Assembly (NCBI GenBank): GCA_017477025.1
Contig: JAFUYA010000002.1
Location: forward strand, 1 to 54,133
Length of the DNA: 54,133 bases
Direction: 5' to 3'
DNA from: Bacteroidales bacterium
GTDB taxonomy: Bacteria; Bacteroidota; Bacteroidia; Bacteroidales; P3
In this document: piece by piece, positions 37,344-46,505 of the stretch
Layout of the letters: each line of letters begins with the position of its first letter
How positions within the stretch are numbered: position 1 is the stretch's first letter
Position numbers and translations under genes: made by a program
The notes under the pieces: generated by a model
Told to the model about the DNA's origin: nothing
Seen by the model: the letters and a program-made list of their open reading frames with translations, nothing else
Databases searched by the model: none

Positions 37344-38553
37344 ATTTTGGAATGTCGCAAATATTTCAGGCAATAGTGCAGAACTGACATTATATGGCGA
37401 TATTTGCTCTGAAGCACCGAGAGATTGGTGGACAGGCGAGAAAATTGACGGTCTATATATTACACCTGAAGGTTTCCTTGAAGATTTGGAAACTATAAAA
37501 AATGCTGCACAAATTACTGTTAAATTAAACTCTTGCGGAGGCGATTTATATACAGGCATCGCAATACATAATGCTCTCAAAGCACTAAAAGGCGAAAAAA
37601 CAGTTATTGTTGAAGGTATTGCTGCAAGTGCTGCAAGTATCGTTATGTGTGCAGGCGATAAAGTTCAAGTATATCCCGGCTCATTAGTAATGATTCACGG
37701 AGTATCTTCTCTGTTTTGGGATTATATGAACCTTGAGGATTTGAAAAAGTCCGTTAAAGCATTTGAAGCTTCTGAAAACGCTATTGCCGAAATTTACGCA
37801 GTAAAGACAGGCATGGCAACAGATAAACTTCGCAATCTTATGACAAAAGAAACATGGATGACAGGTCAGCAGGCTGTTGATTATGGTTTTGCTGATGAAG
37901 TTATCGGAGGTGTAGAACCTGAATTTAATTATATGAGTGGCAATATTCTGATGGTTAACGGCATTAAGCATAACCTTTCAGGCTTCCATATTCCCCCTCA
38001 GTTAATAAACAGTACAAAAGTTGGTGAAAAAGGAGGAGACGTACCAATGAACGAATTTCAAAAATTCCTACTCTCTCTTCAAAATTCTATCTCTGGCTTT
38101 ATGAATAAGAGCGAAGGGGATGATGGAGAGAACAACGGCAACCCTGAAGAAGGAGCAGGCGAAGATGCAGGCGCAGGTGCAGAAGAAGATGCTCAACAAA
38201 AAGAAGCGCAAGAAAATGCAATTCAACAGAGAATCGAAGCTGCAGTAAAAGCTGAAAGAAATCGCTTACAGGAAATTGACGGCTTGCCAGCAGGTATTCC
38301 TGCAGAATTAGTAAATGCTGCGAAGTATGGTGATAAACCTTGCGATGCTAAAGAATTAGCACTTCAAGCATTACAAAAACAAGCAGAAATGAATGCAAAA
38401 CAACTTCAAAACCTTAAAAATGACACTGATGCTTCAGGAGCACAAGATGTTAAAGGCGAACAAGCACCTGCAGACCAAAGCGAAGATGTTAAAAAGGTAA
38501 ACGAAGCAAAGGCATTCGTAGCACAAAGAAAAGCAAGAAGACAAGGAAAATAG
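37309..38553 (+). CDS. Head maturation protease, Clp-like, with scaffold domain
   Basis: This 414-residue protein has a ClpP/S14-type serine protease domain in residues about 30-205: LNSCGGDLYTGIAIHNALKA, VEGIAASAASIVMCAGDKV (Ser in AASAASIV), SLVMIHGVSSL (His). Residues 245-414 form a Glu/Ala/Gln-rich region used as a scaffold. It overlaps the portal stop by 35 bases. An internal start within the same frame (38047) probably makes the scaffold alone (see separate entry), exactly as lambda C and Nu3. Confidence 0.93.
   Translation: MPMTAQNNKASKFWNVANISGNSAELTLYGDICSEAPRDWWTGEKIDGLYITPEGFLEDLETIKNAAQITVKLNSCGGDLYTGIAIHNALKALKGEKTVIVEGIAASAASIVMCAGDKVQVYPGSLVMIHGVSSLFWDYMNLEDLKKSVKAFEASENAIAEIYAVKTGMATDKLRNLMTKETWMTGQQAVDYGFADEVIGGVEPEFNYMSGNILMVNGIKHNLSGFHIPPQLINSTKVGEKGGDVPMNEFQKFLLSLQNSISGFMNKSEGDDGENNGNPEEGAGEDAGAGAEEDAQQKEAQENAIQQRIEAAVKAERNRLQEIDGLPAGIPAELVNAAKYGDKPCDAKELALQALQKQAEMNAKQLQNLKNDTDASGAQDVKGEQAPADQSEDVKKVNEAKAFVAQRKARRQGK
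38047..38553 (+). CDS. Nested scaffold protein (Nu3-like)
   Basis: ATG 38047 is in frame with the protease gene and is preceded by AAAAAGGAGGAGACGTACC, a near-perfect ribosome-binding site deep inside the coding sequence. The product, 168 residues, starts MNEFQKFLLSLQNSISGFMN and is acidic, Ala/Gln/Glu-rich and helical (IEAAVKAERNRLQEIDGLPA), like lambda Nu3. The scaffold would be made in excess over the protease. No automatic annotation of one gene per frame would show it. Confidence 0.7.
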   Translation: MNEFQKFLLSLQNSISGFMNKSEGDDGENNGNPEEGAGEDAGAGAEEDAQQKEAQENAIQQRIEAAVKAERNRLQEIDGLPAGIPAELVNAAKYGDKPCDAKELALQALQKQAEMNAKQLQNLKNDTDASGAQDVKGEQAPADQSEDVKKVNEAKAFVAQRKARRQGK

Positions 38554-38564
38554 GAGGATAAAAA

Positions 38565-39098
38565 ATGGCACAAAGATTAGATTCAACGGTTGCAAATGTA
38601 TCCGCTGACAACTTATTTTATTCAAACGATCCTGTAGCAAATACTGATGGCATCATCGTTGCTTCAGGTGAAGGCAAACTTAAAAGAGGATGCGTATTAG
38701 CAAAAAATGATGACGGCAAATTTGTTGCATTAGGTGCATCAAGACCGGGCGGTTATGTAAAAGTAACTTCAAGCACTGAAGGAGCATTAAAAGTTGTTGC
38801 TTCCGATGCAGGCGAAGGTCAAATCGCTGTCGCAGATGTAACACCTGTTGCAGACGAAAGTTACACACCGAAAGCAAACGACTATGTAATCCTTCAAGAA
38901 TACAAATTCTTTGAAGCAGATTGCGTTCTTTGCGATGACGTTGATGCAACATCTGCAGATGTTAAAGCAGTTGCATACAGAACAGGTCATTTTGACAAAG
39001 GTTCATTGTCAGTAAAAACAGGATATACATTCGCTGATTCTGACAAAGATGCATTACGCATCAAAGGCATTTTAGTTAGTAGAGCATTAAATGTATAG
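38565..39098 (+). CDS. Head decoration protein (gpD-like)
   Basis: This 177-residue protein, with AGGAGG, lies directly upstream of the capsid gene, the lambda D position. It is strand-rich, with IIVASGEGKLKRGCVLAKND, KPNDYVILQEYKFFEADCVL and a RTGHFDKGSLSVKTG segment, which match the HDPD-type decoration family. It is longer than lambda D (110 residues) by an N-terminal arm. It likely stabilises the expanded capsid. Confidence 0.82.
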   Translation: MAQRLDSTVANVSADNLFYSNDPVANTDGIIVASGEGKLKRGCVLAKNDDGKFVALGASRPGGYVKVTSSTEGALKVVASDAGEGQIAVADVTPVADESYTPKANDYVILQEYKFFEADCVLCDDVDATSADVKAVAYRTGHFDKGSLSVKTGYTFADSDKDALRIKGILVSRALNV

Positions 39099-39109
39099 GA
39101 GGATAAAAA

Positions 39110-40174
39110 ATGGCATTTGATTACTTACACATTCCGTCATTCATTGCGGCAATAAAAGAAGAAAAGCCGTTCTCTACATTTTTAAGAGACCGTTATTTCA
39201 AATTCAAAACCGCATTTGCAACTGACGAAGTATTGGTTGAATTTAAAGATGGTAATAAAAAATTAGCACCATTTGTTGCACCTCGTGTTGGTGGTGTAAC
39301 TGTAAAAAGAGATGGATACAGTGCAAAAACCTTTGCACCTGCATACATCGCACCAAAAAGAACACTTACTATTGATGAACTTAAAAAGAAAAGATTAGGT
39401 GAGTCAATATATCCTGAATTGACACCTGCTGACAGAGAAGCAGAATTAATCCTTGACGATTCAAACGAATTGGATGAAATGATTTCAAGAACAGAAGAAT
39501 GGATTGCTTCACAACTTTTAGTGAATGCATCTTGCACTTTCTATGAAAAAACTGAAAATCCTGACGTTAATATCGAAAAAGAAATCTTCTTCTATGACGG
39601 TCAAACAAACGACTGGATATTCACAATCAATACTGAGTGGGATGATGCAGATGCTGACATCGTTGGCGATATTGCCGCAATGTGCAGATATCAAAAATCT
39701 AAAGGTATCGGAGCAACTGAACTTCTTGTTGATGCTGCTGCTGGTGCTGCAATTTTGAACAATGCGAAAATTCAGAAACTGTTAGACAATCGCAACTTCA
39801 ATGTTGGCGAAGTAGATCCACAGCTTGTTGAATATGGCGTTGCAAGATTGGCAAGATTGAACTGCGAAGGACACCTTGTAGACATTCTTCAGTATGTTGA
39901 TGAATATGAAGCAGAAGACGGAACAAGCACACCTTACATTCCTTATGGAACAGTAATTTTACTTGCTCCTGATTGCGGTCAGTCGCTTTATGGTGCAGTA
40001 ACTCAACTTGAAAATGACGACCAATGGCACACTTACGGTGAAAAGAGAGTTCCGTTGATTTTGAGCTCAACTCAAAACCAATCAAAAGAACTTCGTTTGG
40101 CATCAGCACCGTTGTTAATGCCAAAACGCAGACATGCTTGGTTAAAGGCACAGGTTGTAACAGCTAACAGCTAA
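39110..40174 (+). CDS. Major capsid protein (gpE-like)
   Basis: This 354-residue major capsid protein of the lambda gpE family has an N-terminal FIAAIKEEKPFSTFLRDRYF, VEFKDGNKKLAPFVAPRVGG, APAYIAPKRTLTIDELKKKR and LDDSNELDEMISRTEEWIAS. The length and the FVAPR-x-GG motif match lambda E. Strong AGGAGG and placement after the decoration gene support high expression. Confidence 0.95.
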   Translation: MAFDYLHIPSFIAAIKEEKPFSTFLRDRYFKFKTAFATDEVLVEFKDGNKKLAPFVAPRVGGVTVKRDGYSAKTFAPAYIAPKRTLTIDELKKKRLGESIYPELTPADREAELILDDSNELDEMISRTEEWIASQLLVNASCTFYEKTENPDVNIEKEIFFYDGQTNDWIFTINTEWDDADADIVGDIAAMCRYQKSKGIGATELLVDAAAGAAILNNAKIQKLLDNRNFNVGEVDPQLVEYGVARLARLNCEGHLVDILQYVDEYEAEDGTSTPYIPYGTVILLAPDCGQSLYGAVTQLENDDQWHTYGEKRVPLILSSTQNQSKELRLASAPLLMPKRRHAWLKAQVVTANS

Positions 40175-40188
40175 AAGGAGTAAAAATT

Positions 40189-40686
40189 ATGAGTAAATTG
40201 ATAAGAATAATCAAGGGTGTTTATGGACACAAAAATGGTTTAACAACCATTCCTAAAACATCAAAGGATAAACCTTTTACAGTTGACGATAAAATTGCTC
40301 AGAGATTAATTGCTCACGGAATTGCTGAAATAGCAACCGAAACCAAAACGGAAGCTGAACCGGTTGAGAAATATAGCATAAACTTGGCAAAGCAAGAAGC
40401 AAAAGAAATTGTCGTTAATAAAGCAGACAAACCCGAAGCACCTGCACCTGCAGAAGATGAAGTTGCTGAACAGGTCGTTGAAGCAGAGGCTGAATACAGC
40501 GAGAACAACACAAAAGATGAACTGCTTGCTTATCTTGAAGGCACTGGTTACGAAGTAACCTCTGCAACTAAGAGATTAAACAAAGCAGAAATCATTGCTC
40601 TTATAGACGAGCAGTTGGCTCCTGAAGTTGAAGCAGAAGACGAAGGCGATGCACCTTCTTTTGAGGAAGATGGAGTTGTGGAATAA
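40189..40686 (+). CDS. Unknown structural protein with LEM/HeH-like C-terminal helix pair
   Basis: This 165-residue protein starts SKLIRIIKGVYGHKNGLTTI, a beta-like segment. It has a Glu/Ala/Pro-rich middle (KADKPEAPAPAEDEVAEQVV) and a C-terminal TKDELLAYLEGTGYEVTSAT then RLNKAEIIALIDE, the spacing of a HeH/LEM-type helix-extension-helix. It stands between capsid and head-tail genes where lambda has FI. Function in head maturation or packaging assistance is inferred from position. Confidence 0.55.
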   Translation: MSKLIRIIKGVYGHKNGLTTIPKTSKDKPFTVDDKIAQRLIAHGIAEIATETKTEAEPVEKYSINLAKQEAKEIVVNKADKPEAPAPAEDEVAEQVVEAEAEYSENNTKDELLAYLEGTGYEVTSATKRLNKAEIIALIDEQLAPEVEAEDEGDAPSFEEDGVVE

Positions 40687-41006
40687 TGAGCTTTAATGAT
40701 GATGTAATTGCTGATATTAATAACGTTTACATGAATGTTGATGAATTTGGAAGCCCCCACTCTATCGAGGGGGGCGAGCCAATCATCTGCGTTTTTGATG
40801 ATGAGGCATTGAGAGAACGTTTATCGGGGCAGGACATTGGGGTTGCTCAGGCAACTATTCTTCTGTTTGCTAAAACTGCGGCCCTGCCACCGAAAAAACC
40901 CGTGGGCTCTCACTTTAATATTGATGGGGCTGAATACCTTATCGATGACTGGAGCGAGGACATGGGTGTTTCTCAAATCGCCCTTCACAAAGTGACATCT
41001 TTATAG
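40686..41006 (+). CDS. Head-tail joining protein (gpFII-like)
   Basis: This 106-residue protein overlaps the previous stop (TAATG). It matches the FII/Phage_attach pattern: a long disordered N terminus (EFGSPHSIEGGEPIICVFDD), strands and KPVGSHFNIDGAEYLIDDWS. In lambda FII completes the head to which the tail attaches. Length and order fit. Confidence 0.7.
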   Translation: MSFNDDVIADINNVYMNVDEFGSPHSIEGGEPIICVFDDEALRERLSGQDIGVAQATILLFAKTAALPPKKPVGSHFNIDGAEYLIDDWSEDMGVSQIALHKVTSL

Positions 41007-41014
41007 GAGGGGAA

Positions 41015-41560
41015 ATGACGACATCGATAGATATACTTGAAACCATACAAAAATGGTTAAAAAGCGAAGTATGTTCTCAGTTTAAATTCAAGAAACCTAA
41101 CGATGACAATATATCGGGTTATAACTACGAAACAGTGAACCCCGATGTATTCTTAATGTTCCCTCCAACAAGGGATGTAAACGATAATAAAGCAGTTGTG
41201 CCATCAATAACTGTTCAGTTTGACAAACGCACCGACTTGACTACTAAAAGCCAAGGGGTAATGCATGTCAGATTAAATTTTGCAACTTGGGATCCGGGGG
41301 TTCATGCAAACGGTGAGTTTCAACGTAACGTTGAGGGTTGGCGAGATGTATTGAATTTTGTTGAAGCAACCCTTCGAGAAATTGAGAACACGGAATATAT
41401 AGACAATATCCGAATCATAAAAGAACGAGAAATTGAAAGCGGACCGTTATCGGAGCAGGGGGCTATTATAGACTTCTATCCATATTGGTTCTCATATATC
41501 AGTTTTTATTGTGAATTTCGGGTTGTTTCAACCAAGAAGAAATATAGTGAATTACTTTAG
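41015..41560 (+). CDS. Tail completion/terminator protein
   Basis: This 181-residue protein immediately precedes the sheath gene. It has an N-terminal helix (SIDILETIQKWLKSEVCSQF) and alternating strands (PSITVQFDKRTDLTTKSQGV and MHVRLNFATWDPGVHANGEF) typical of tail terminator proteins. It is not similar enough to name a family. Confidence 0.55.
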   Translation: MTTSIDILETIQKWLKSEVCSQFKFKKPNDDNISGYNYETVNPDVFLMFPPTRDVNDNKAVVPSITVQFDKRTDLTTKSQGVMHVRLNFATWDPGVHANGEFQRNVEGWRDVLNFVEATLREIENTEYIDNIRIIKEREIESGPLSEQGAIIDFYPYWFSYISFYCEFRVVSTKKKYSELL

Positions 41561-41576
41561 ACAATAGGAGGAAAAA

Positions 41577-43283
41577 ATGGCAAATACTTACAAACACGGT
41601 GCCTATGCGAAAATCGGAGCCTCCGCTGCACAAAATGCAACTTCAACAGGTACAATAGCAGTTTATATTGGAACTGCTCCTGTAAACCTTGTTCAGGAGT
41701 ATAGCACAAAGAATGTAGTAAATTATCCTAAGAAAATCTCAAACCTGCTTGATGCACAAAAGTCTGTGGGTTATTCTGATGATTGGGACAAATTTACTCT
41801 TTGTGAAGCTATTGCTGCGCACTTCGATAATAAATTGGGAAATATCGGCCCTGTTTATTTCATTAACGTTTTGGATCCTGCAGTTCACAAAAAGGCTGCT
41901 GAAACTTCTAAAACATTAAATTTCGTAAACGGCTCGGCATCATTCATTTCTGATACGGTAATATTAGACACGGTTTCTATCACAGGCAAGACAGCCGGCA
42001 CGGACTTCTCTGTTGATTATAACTTTACAACTGGCAAAGTTATTATTAACTCGCTGGAAGCAACTCCGTTGTCAGGTAATGTTGAGGTTAAATTCTTTGA
42101 AATCGACCTCTCTAATATTGACGAGGATACAATAATCGGTGGTGTAACTTCGAGCGGTCAATACTCAGGTATTGGTGCTCTGCCTCTTGTTTATCAAGAA
42201 CTCGGCAAAGTTCCGAACTTAGTATTAGCACCGAAATGGAGCGAAAACAAAAAAGTTTATCAAAAACTTTGCACCGCAATTCAAGACATCAACGACCAAT
42301 GGGATGCATTTGCTCTTGCAGATATTCCTTTGGAAGGTGAAGCTGAAACAAACATCGATATTTACTCATATTCAGGAGATAATACAGGCACATTCTATAC
42401 TGCGGCCGCTATTGCTGCAGATGCGACTGCATACTCTGACAGATTATTGAGTAAAGTTATCGGAACCATAACTGCCGTTACTACAACAGGCGACAATCCT
42501 TCCGTAACAATCGGAACGGGTAATGCAGAAAGCCTGACTATTAACGGAACTGTTAAAAAGACAGTTACAACAACTGTGGATACTATTGAGGAAGCGCTGG
42601 CATGGAAACGCACGAATGCTTACGATTCAGAAAGAACTAAAGTATTCTGGCCACAAGGATATGACGGTGGAACCGAGAGAATATTCCATGGTTCAACATT
42701 GGGCTGCGTGGAATTTTTAAGAGCAGATGACAATTGGAAGAATGTTCCGGCTGAAACTTGCTCAAACAAAGAAATTCCTGTAACTGCACAATATTTCGGT
42801 GCAAACGCAACAAATCAGGGCTTTGACCGTGTTGGCGCAAATAATCTTAACGAATATGGTATCTCAACACTATTCTCTGACGGTGGCAAATTAAAACTTT
42901 GGGGCGGTCACACGGCTAAGTATCAATACGGAGCAGATGACGATCCACGTTGTATATTTGACACATACATGAGAATGCTTATGTATTGTGAAAACCAATT
43001 CCAAAAGAGACAAGGTTCTAAAATAGACAAACCATTTAACAGAGGCTTAAGAGATTCTATTCTCACTTCAGAACAGAAACAACTTGATGCCCTTGTTGCA
43101 GTTGGTGCGTTGATTGGTGAACCTAAAATCTTATTCTTGGCAAGTGAAAACTCAACCGAGGATTTGATGACTGGTGACTTTAAGTTTGATATTCCAATCA
43201 CTGTTGCTCCGCAGTACAAATCATCTACTGCAGAGGTTCTTTATACAGATGCTGGATTGTCAAGTTTGGTAGAGGAGGGTTAA
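41577..43283 (+). CDS. Tail sheath protein
   Basis: This 568-residue contractile sheath protein makes this phage a myovirus. It contains the family's TIAVYIGTAPVNL and VNYPKKISNLLDAQKSVGYS segments and a central DUF-like strand domain. The C-terminal conserved domain includes WGGHTAKYQYGADDDPRCIF, DTYMRMLMYCENQFQKR and NRGLRDSILTSEQKQLDALV. AGGAGG start. The tube gene follows directly. Confidence 0.93.
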   Translation: MANTYKHGAYAKIGASAAQNATSTGTIAVYIGTAPVNLVQEYSTKNVVNYPKKISNLLDAQKSVGYSDDWDKFTLCEAIAAHFDNKLGNIGPVYFINVLDPAVHKKAAETSKTLNFVNGSASFISDTVILDTVSITGKTAGTDFSVDYNFTTGKVIINSLEATPLSGNVEVKFFEIDLSNIDEDTIIGGVTSSGQYSGIGALPLVYQELGKVPNLVLAPKWSENKKVYQKLCTAIQDINDQWDAFALADIPLEGEAETNIDIYSYSGDNTGTFYTAAAIAADATAYSDRLLSKVIGTITAVTTTGDNPSVTIGTGNAESLTINGTVKKTVTTTVDTIEEALAWKRTNAYDSERTKVFWPQGYDGGTERIFHGSTLGCVEFLRADDNWKNVPAETCSNKEIPVTAQYFGANATNQGFDRVGANNLNEYGISTLFSDGGKLKLWGGHTAKYQYGADDDPRCIFDTYMRMLMYCENQFQKRQGSKIDKPFNRGLRDSILTSEQKQLDALVAVGALIGEPKILFLASENSTEDLMTGDFKFDIPITVAPQYKSSTAEVLYTDAGLSSLVEEG

Positions 43284-43286
43284 TGT

Positions 43287-43790
43287 ATGGCGAGTTTAGA
43301 TAAAATTGGAACAGTCCTTGCAGACACCGTTTATAACGGAACCGACCTCGTTGCTGAAGATGTAACAGTAAATCTCCCTGAGATTGAGTTTCAAACTTCA
43401 GAACTTAAAGCACAAGGAACATTGACAATACCGACACCGTTAACAGGCGACATGGAGGCATCTGTAACAAAGGTTGGTTTTGATAAAGGGTTCTTCTCTT
43501 TGTTAGGGCTTGAATCAAAAGAAATCGAATACAGATTCGTTCAACAATCAATATCACCTGACGGAGTTGTAACCAGCCAAGGTTGCAAAGCATTCATCAC
43601 AGGTATTCCTAAGAATATCCCCGGTGGAACTTTGGAACCCGGTTCAACTTTTGAAGGCGAGTTGAAGTTCGCTGTTACAAGATATCAGTTGTTTGTAGAT
43701 GGTGCTGAAAGAGTACTTATAGACAAACTTCAAAATATCTGCAAAATTAACGGCACGGATTATGCAAAAGACATCAAAAGTCTTTTATAA
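43287..43790 (+). CDS. Tail tube protein (FII/P2-like)
   Basis: This 167-residue protein follows the sheath gene in the order sheath-tube known from P2. It has DLVAEDVTVNLPEIEFQTSE, a GFDKGFFSLLGLESKEIEYR segment and a PGGTLEPGSTFEGELKFAVT box, consistent with the P2 FII tube family (usual length about 170). Start by ATG at 43287, 3 bases after the sheath stop. Confidence 0.9.
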   Translation: MASLDKIGTVLADTVYNGTDLVAEDVTVNLPEIEFQTSELKAQGTLTIPTPLTGDMEASVTKVGFDKGFFSLLGLESKEIEYRFVQQSISPDGVVTSQGCKAFITGIPKNIPGGTLEPGSTFEGELKFAVTRYQLFVDGAERVLIDKLQNICKINGTDYAKDIKSLL

Positions 43791-43799
43791 GTAGTTAGA

Positions 43800-43825
43800 A
43801 AAGGGCGGTGCAAATCGCCCTTTTT
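43800..43825 (+). terminator. Terminator after tube gene
   Basis: AAAGGGCG/CGCCCTTT with loop GTGCAAAT, followed by TT. This sits between tube and chaperone genes and may lower expression of downstream tail genes relative to sheath and tube. Confidence 0.8.
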
Positions 43826-43845
43826 GAATAAAAAAGGGGAATAAC

Positions 43846-44229
43846 ATGAGCAAAGAAACTTTAATTTTACAAAAACCGTTGAAAGTAAACGGTGAAGATT
43901 TAACCGAGTTAGAATATGACTTGGAAGCAATAAGCATTGAGCATATTGCAAGAGCAGAAGGTGAAAAAACAAAGTTATTAGGTAAAAATGCGGCTGCAGG
44001 TGTAAAAGTAGCACAAGCCGACTATTTACTGCATATTTTAATCGGGGAGCAGGCTATAATTGCATGCAATCCTAAGATTAGTACAGAAGATTTTAAACGA
44101 GTTAGCGGATATGATATCGTTCAAATTGCGGCTATTGGTACTCGTTTTTTTATACCACCCACATCCCCACAGGAAAAGCCCTCAGAAAAATCGCCCGTGG
44201 GTATTGTCGTGAATTCCACTGCCCAATAA
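43846..44229 (+). CDS. Tail assembly chaperone (gpE/gp41-like), unshifted product
   Basis: This 127-residue protein has an LEYDLEAISIEHIARAEGEK region and IPPTSPQEKPSEKSPVGIVV end. It is the short form of a chaperone pair as in P2 E and phage 41/14 families. The ATG follows AAGGGG. A slippery T7 run inside codons 100-102 allows a -1 shift into a second frame (see the next entry). Confidence 0.85.
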   Translation: MSKETLILQKPLKVNGEDLTELEYDLEAISIEHIARAEGEKTKLLGKNAAAGVKVAQADYLLHILIGEQAIIACNPKISTEDFKRVSGYDIVQIAAIGTRFFIPPTSPQEKPSEKSPVGIVVNSTAQ

Positions 44230-44363
44230 ATGAAGTCTACAGGATGGGGGTTTTTGATTTCATGCAGGAAGTTCAAGAGGCTGTAAAAGACCTTGAAGAA
44301 CAGAGGGCGGAGATGGAAAAGCAACGTGAGAACATAAGGAGTAGAAAATGGCGCCGAAGATAA
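43846..44363 (+). CDS. Tail assembly chaperone fusion made by -1 frameshift
   Basis: A shift at 44145-44151 (U UUU UUU) puts ribosomes into the -1 frame from 44151, which is open for 70 codons to TAA at 44361-44363. The extension includes the FHCPINEVYRMGVFDFMQEV segment and a helical charged tail (QRAEMEKQRENIRSRK). It matches the E' part of P2-like chaperones in position, in FH-x-P after the shift, and in overlap with the tape-measure start. The total length is about 172 residues. Confidence 0.8.
44145..44151 (+). promoter_or_regulatory. -1 ribosomal frameshift site (T7 slippery heptamer)
   Basis: Seven T bases read as cgT TTT TTT match the X XXY YYZ slippery form with all U. They lie in the last quarter of the chaperone gene. 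Frames on either side are open as needed for a fusion. Confidence 0.8.
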
Positions 44364-46291
44364 TGCAGACGGTTGTAAAACTCGCAGGTTCAGTAGATCC
44401 TTCATTAGAAAAAAGTATAAATAAAGCAACCAAAGCCCTCGGCGGTATAGATTTAAAGGCCGCTGCAATTGGGGCGGCAGTTGCGGCAGGTGCGATAGTG
44501 GCCGTTAAGGCTCTCGCTGATATATCAAAGGCGGCTTATCAATTAGGAACCGACTTCGATGCTGCTTATGATGCAATAAGAATCGGAACAGGTGCAACAG
44601 GTGAGCAACTTGAGGAATTAGAGGACTCTTTCAAGGCTGTTTATTCTTCCGTTCCTACATCTATGGAAGATGCAAGCAAAGCGATTGCAGATTATAATAC
44701 TCGTTTGGGTGTAACCGGCGACACTTTGGAAGGTTTATCTTCTCAGGCTATTGCAGTCAGTCAAATGCTCGGCGAAGATTTAAGTTCAACTATTGAATCA
44801 TCTTCTCAGGCATTTCAACAATGGGGTATTTCAACCGAGGACATGGGTAAATCCATGGACTATGTTTTCAAGGTATCTCAAGCAACCGGCAAAGGTTTTA
44901 ATGATTTAATGTCAACTGTTAAAACTTTCGGGCCGCAACTTCAACAGCTGGGCTTTTCTTTTGAACAGTCTGCTGCTATGGTCGGTCAGATGGAAAAAGC
45001 GGGTCTTGACACAAATGCTGTAATGGGTGCTTTGAAAAAGTCTGCAGGCGAATTTGCAGAACAAGGGCTGACAATATCTGAAGGCTTTACAAAATATTAC
45101 GATGCTATTAAAAACGCACGGAGCGAAACCGAAGCAATAACCATCGCAAATGATATCTTTGGAAAAAGAGCAGGTTCTTCCTTGGCGGCCGCAATAAGAA
45201 GCGGAGCCATGGAAATAGATGCCTTTACTCAATCGCTAAATGAAAGCGATGAGTCAATAATGAAGGCGATGTGGGACACGGCTGATTTTGCAGAAAAGTC
45301 TCAACTTTTGGGGCAACAATTTCAGGTTATGGTGGAACCGCTCGCATCAGAAATCTTTGATGGTGTGGCGGCTCTTATGCCGACAATATCAAAAATTATG
45401 GAGCAGATGGCTCCTATTATACAAAAAGTTGTGGAGCAGGCAATTCCTCTTGTTGACGAGATATTTGTTTATGTCGCTGACTTTATGGAACAATGCGGTC
45501 CGCTATTAGCGAGCCTTGCCGAAGCAATACTTCCTTTAATTGTTACAGTATTACAGGCAATATTGCCGGTTGTTTTACAATTGGCTTCTGAAATACTGCC
45601 GATTATAACGGAAATTATCGTTGCATTGTCGCCGATTTTAAATATGCTGGCTTCAATGATTGGCGAGGTTTTATTACAGGCGGTGCAATTAATAATGCCA
45701 ATAATAAACGATATTATCGGGGTTTTGACAAACCTTATTCAATTTATTGTAAATGTATTTACTCTTCAATGGGGTGATGCATGGCAAAATATAATCGATA
45801 TGTTCGGGCATGCATTCGGAGCGATTGCAGGTTTAGCAAAAGCACCGTTAAATGCAGTAATTGGTATTATAAACACCTTAATTGCCGGCATAAATGCCCT
45901 CAAGATAGAAATACCCGATTGGGTTCCCGGTCTTGGCGGCAAAGCATTTGCATTAAACATTCCTCAAATCCCGATGCTTGCTTCAGGCGGTTTTACCGAT
46001 GGAGTTAGTATTGCAGGTGAAGCAGGAACAGAGGCTGTAATTTCTTTTGACTCTGCATATAGAGACAGAAACATCGACATTTGGACTCAAGCAGGTCAAA
46101 TGCTGGGTGTATCTTCTGACACATCAAGCACGGTCATTACTTTCGGGGACATTGTATTTGCTCCTCAAATTACGGCTGGCTCAGGCGAGGGTGCTCAGGA
46201 TCTATTGCAAAAACTCGAAGCACAAAAAACCGAGTTTATTGATTTTGTAAAACGAGAATTACGCAAAGAGATGGAGAAACAATATGTCTGA
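44348..46291 (+). CDS. Tail tape measure protein
   Basis: This 647-residue tape measure protein sets tail length. It has a coiled N-terminal region (TVVKLAGSVDPSLEKSINKA), a hydrophobic helix (AAIGAAVAAGAIVAVKALAD), a PhageMin_Tail-like motif (AYDAIRIGTGATGEQLEELE), long helices, a strongly hydrophobic region (EAILPLIVTVLQAILPVVLQ) and a C-terminal GGFTDGVSIAGEAGTEAVIS domain. The start overlaps the chaperone fusion. A short tape (647) suggests a short contractile tail. Confidence 0.93.
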   Translation: MAPKIMQTVVKLAGSVDPSLEKSINKATKALGGIDLKAAAIGAAVAAGAIVAVKALADISKAAYQLGTDFDAAYDAIRIGTGATGEQLEELEDSFKAVYSSVPTSMEDASKAIADYNTRLGVTGDTLEGLSSQAIAVSQMLGEDLSSTIESSSQAFQQWGISTEDMGKSMDYVFKVSQATGKGFNDLMSTVKTFGPQLQQLGFSFEQSAAMVGQMEKAGLDTNAVMGALKKSAGEFAEQGLTISEGFTKYYDAIKNARSETEAITIANDIFGKRAGSSLAAAIRSGAMEIDAFTQSLNESDESIMKAMWDTADFAEKSQLLGQQFQVMVEPLASEIFDGVAALMPTISKIMEQMAPIIQKVVEQAIPLVDEIFVYVADFMEQCGPLLASLAEAILPLIVTVLQAILPVVLQLASEILPIITEIIVALSPILNMLASMIGEVLLQAVQLIMPIINDIIGVLTNLIQFIVNVFTLQWGDAWQNIIDMFGHAFGAIAGLAKAPLNAVIGIINTLIAGINALKIEIPDWVPGLGGKAFALNIPQIPMLASGGFTDGVSIAGEAGTEAVISFDSAYRDRNIDIWTQAGQMLGVSSDTSSTVITFGDIVFAPQITAGSGEGAQDLLQKLEAQKTEFIDFVKRELRKEMEKQYV

Positions 46292-46502
46292 TTTGGAGTA
46301 CACAATACAAACAGCCCTGCAGTATGAAACATTTGACTCTCTTGCTTTCAGGCTATATGGCGAGGAGCGAATGAGCAAATACTTAAGGGCATATAATAGA
46401 CAGTTCTCGGATACGGTCATGTTTGACGGTGGGGAGCAGATAAAAGTTCCGATATTAACCAAAACGGAATCGCCCGAGACACTTCCACCTTGGAGGAGGT
46501 AG
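46284..46502 (+). CDS. Tail protein X
   Basis: This 72-residue protein overlaps the tape measure end by 8 bases. It has a LysM-like fold pattern: YTIQTALQYETFDSLAFRLY then YLRAYNRQFSDTVMFDGGEQIKVP in two parts. This matches gpX of P2-like phages, which lies between tape measure (T) or U and D in tail assembly. It ends PPWRR. Confidence 0.8.
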   Translation: MSDLEYTIQTALQYETFDSLAFRLYGEERMSKYLRAYNRQFSDTVMFDGGEQIKVPILTKTESPETLPPWRR

Positions 46503-46505
46503 TAA

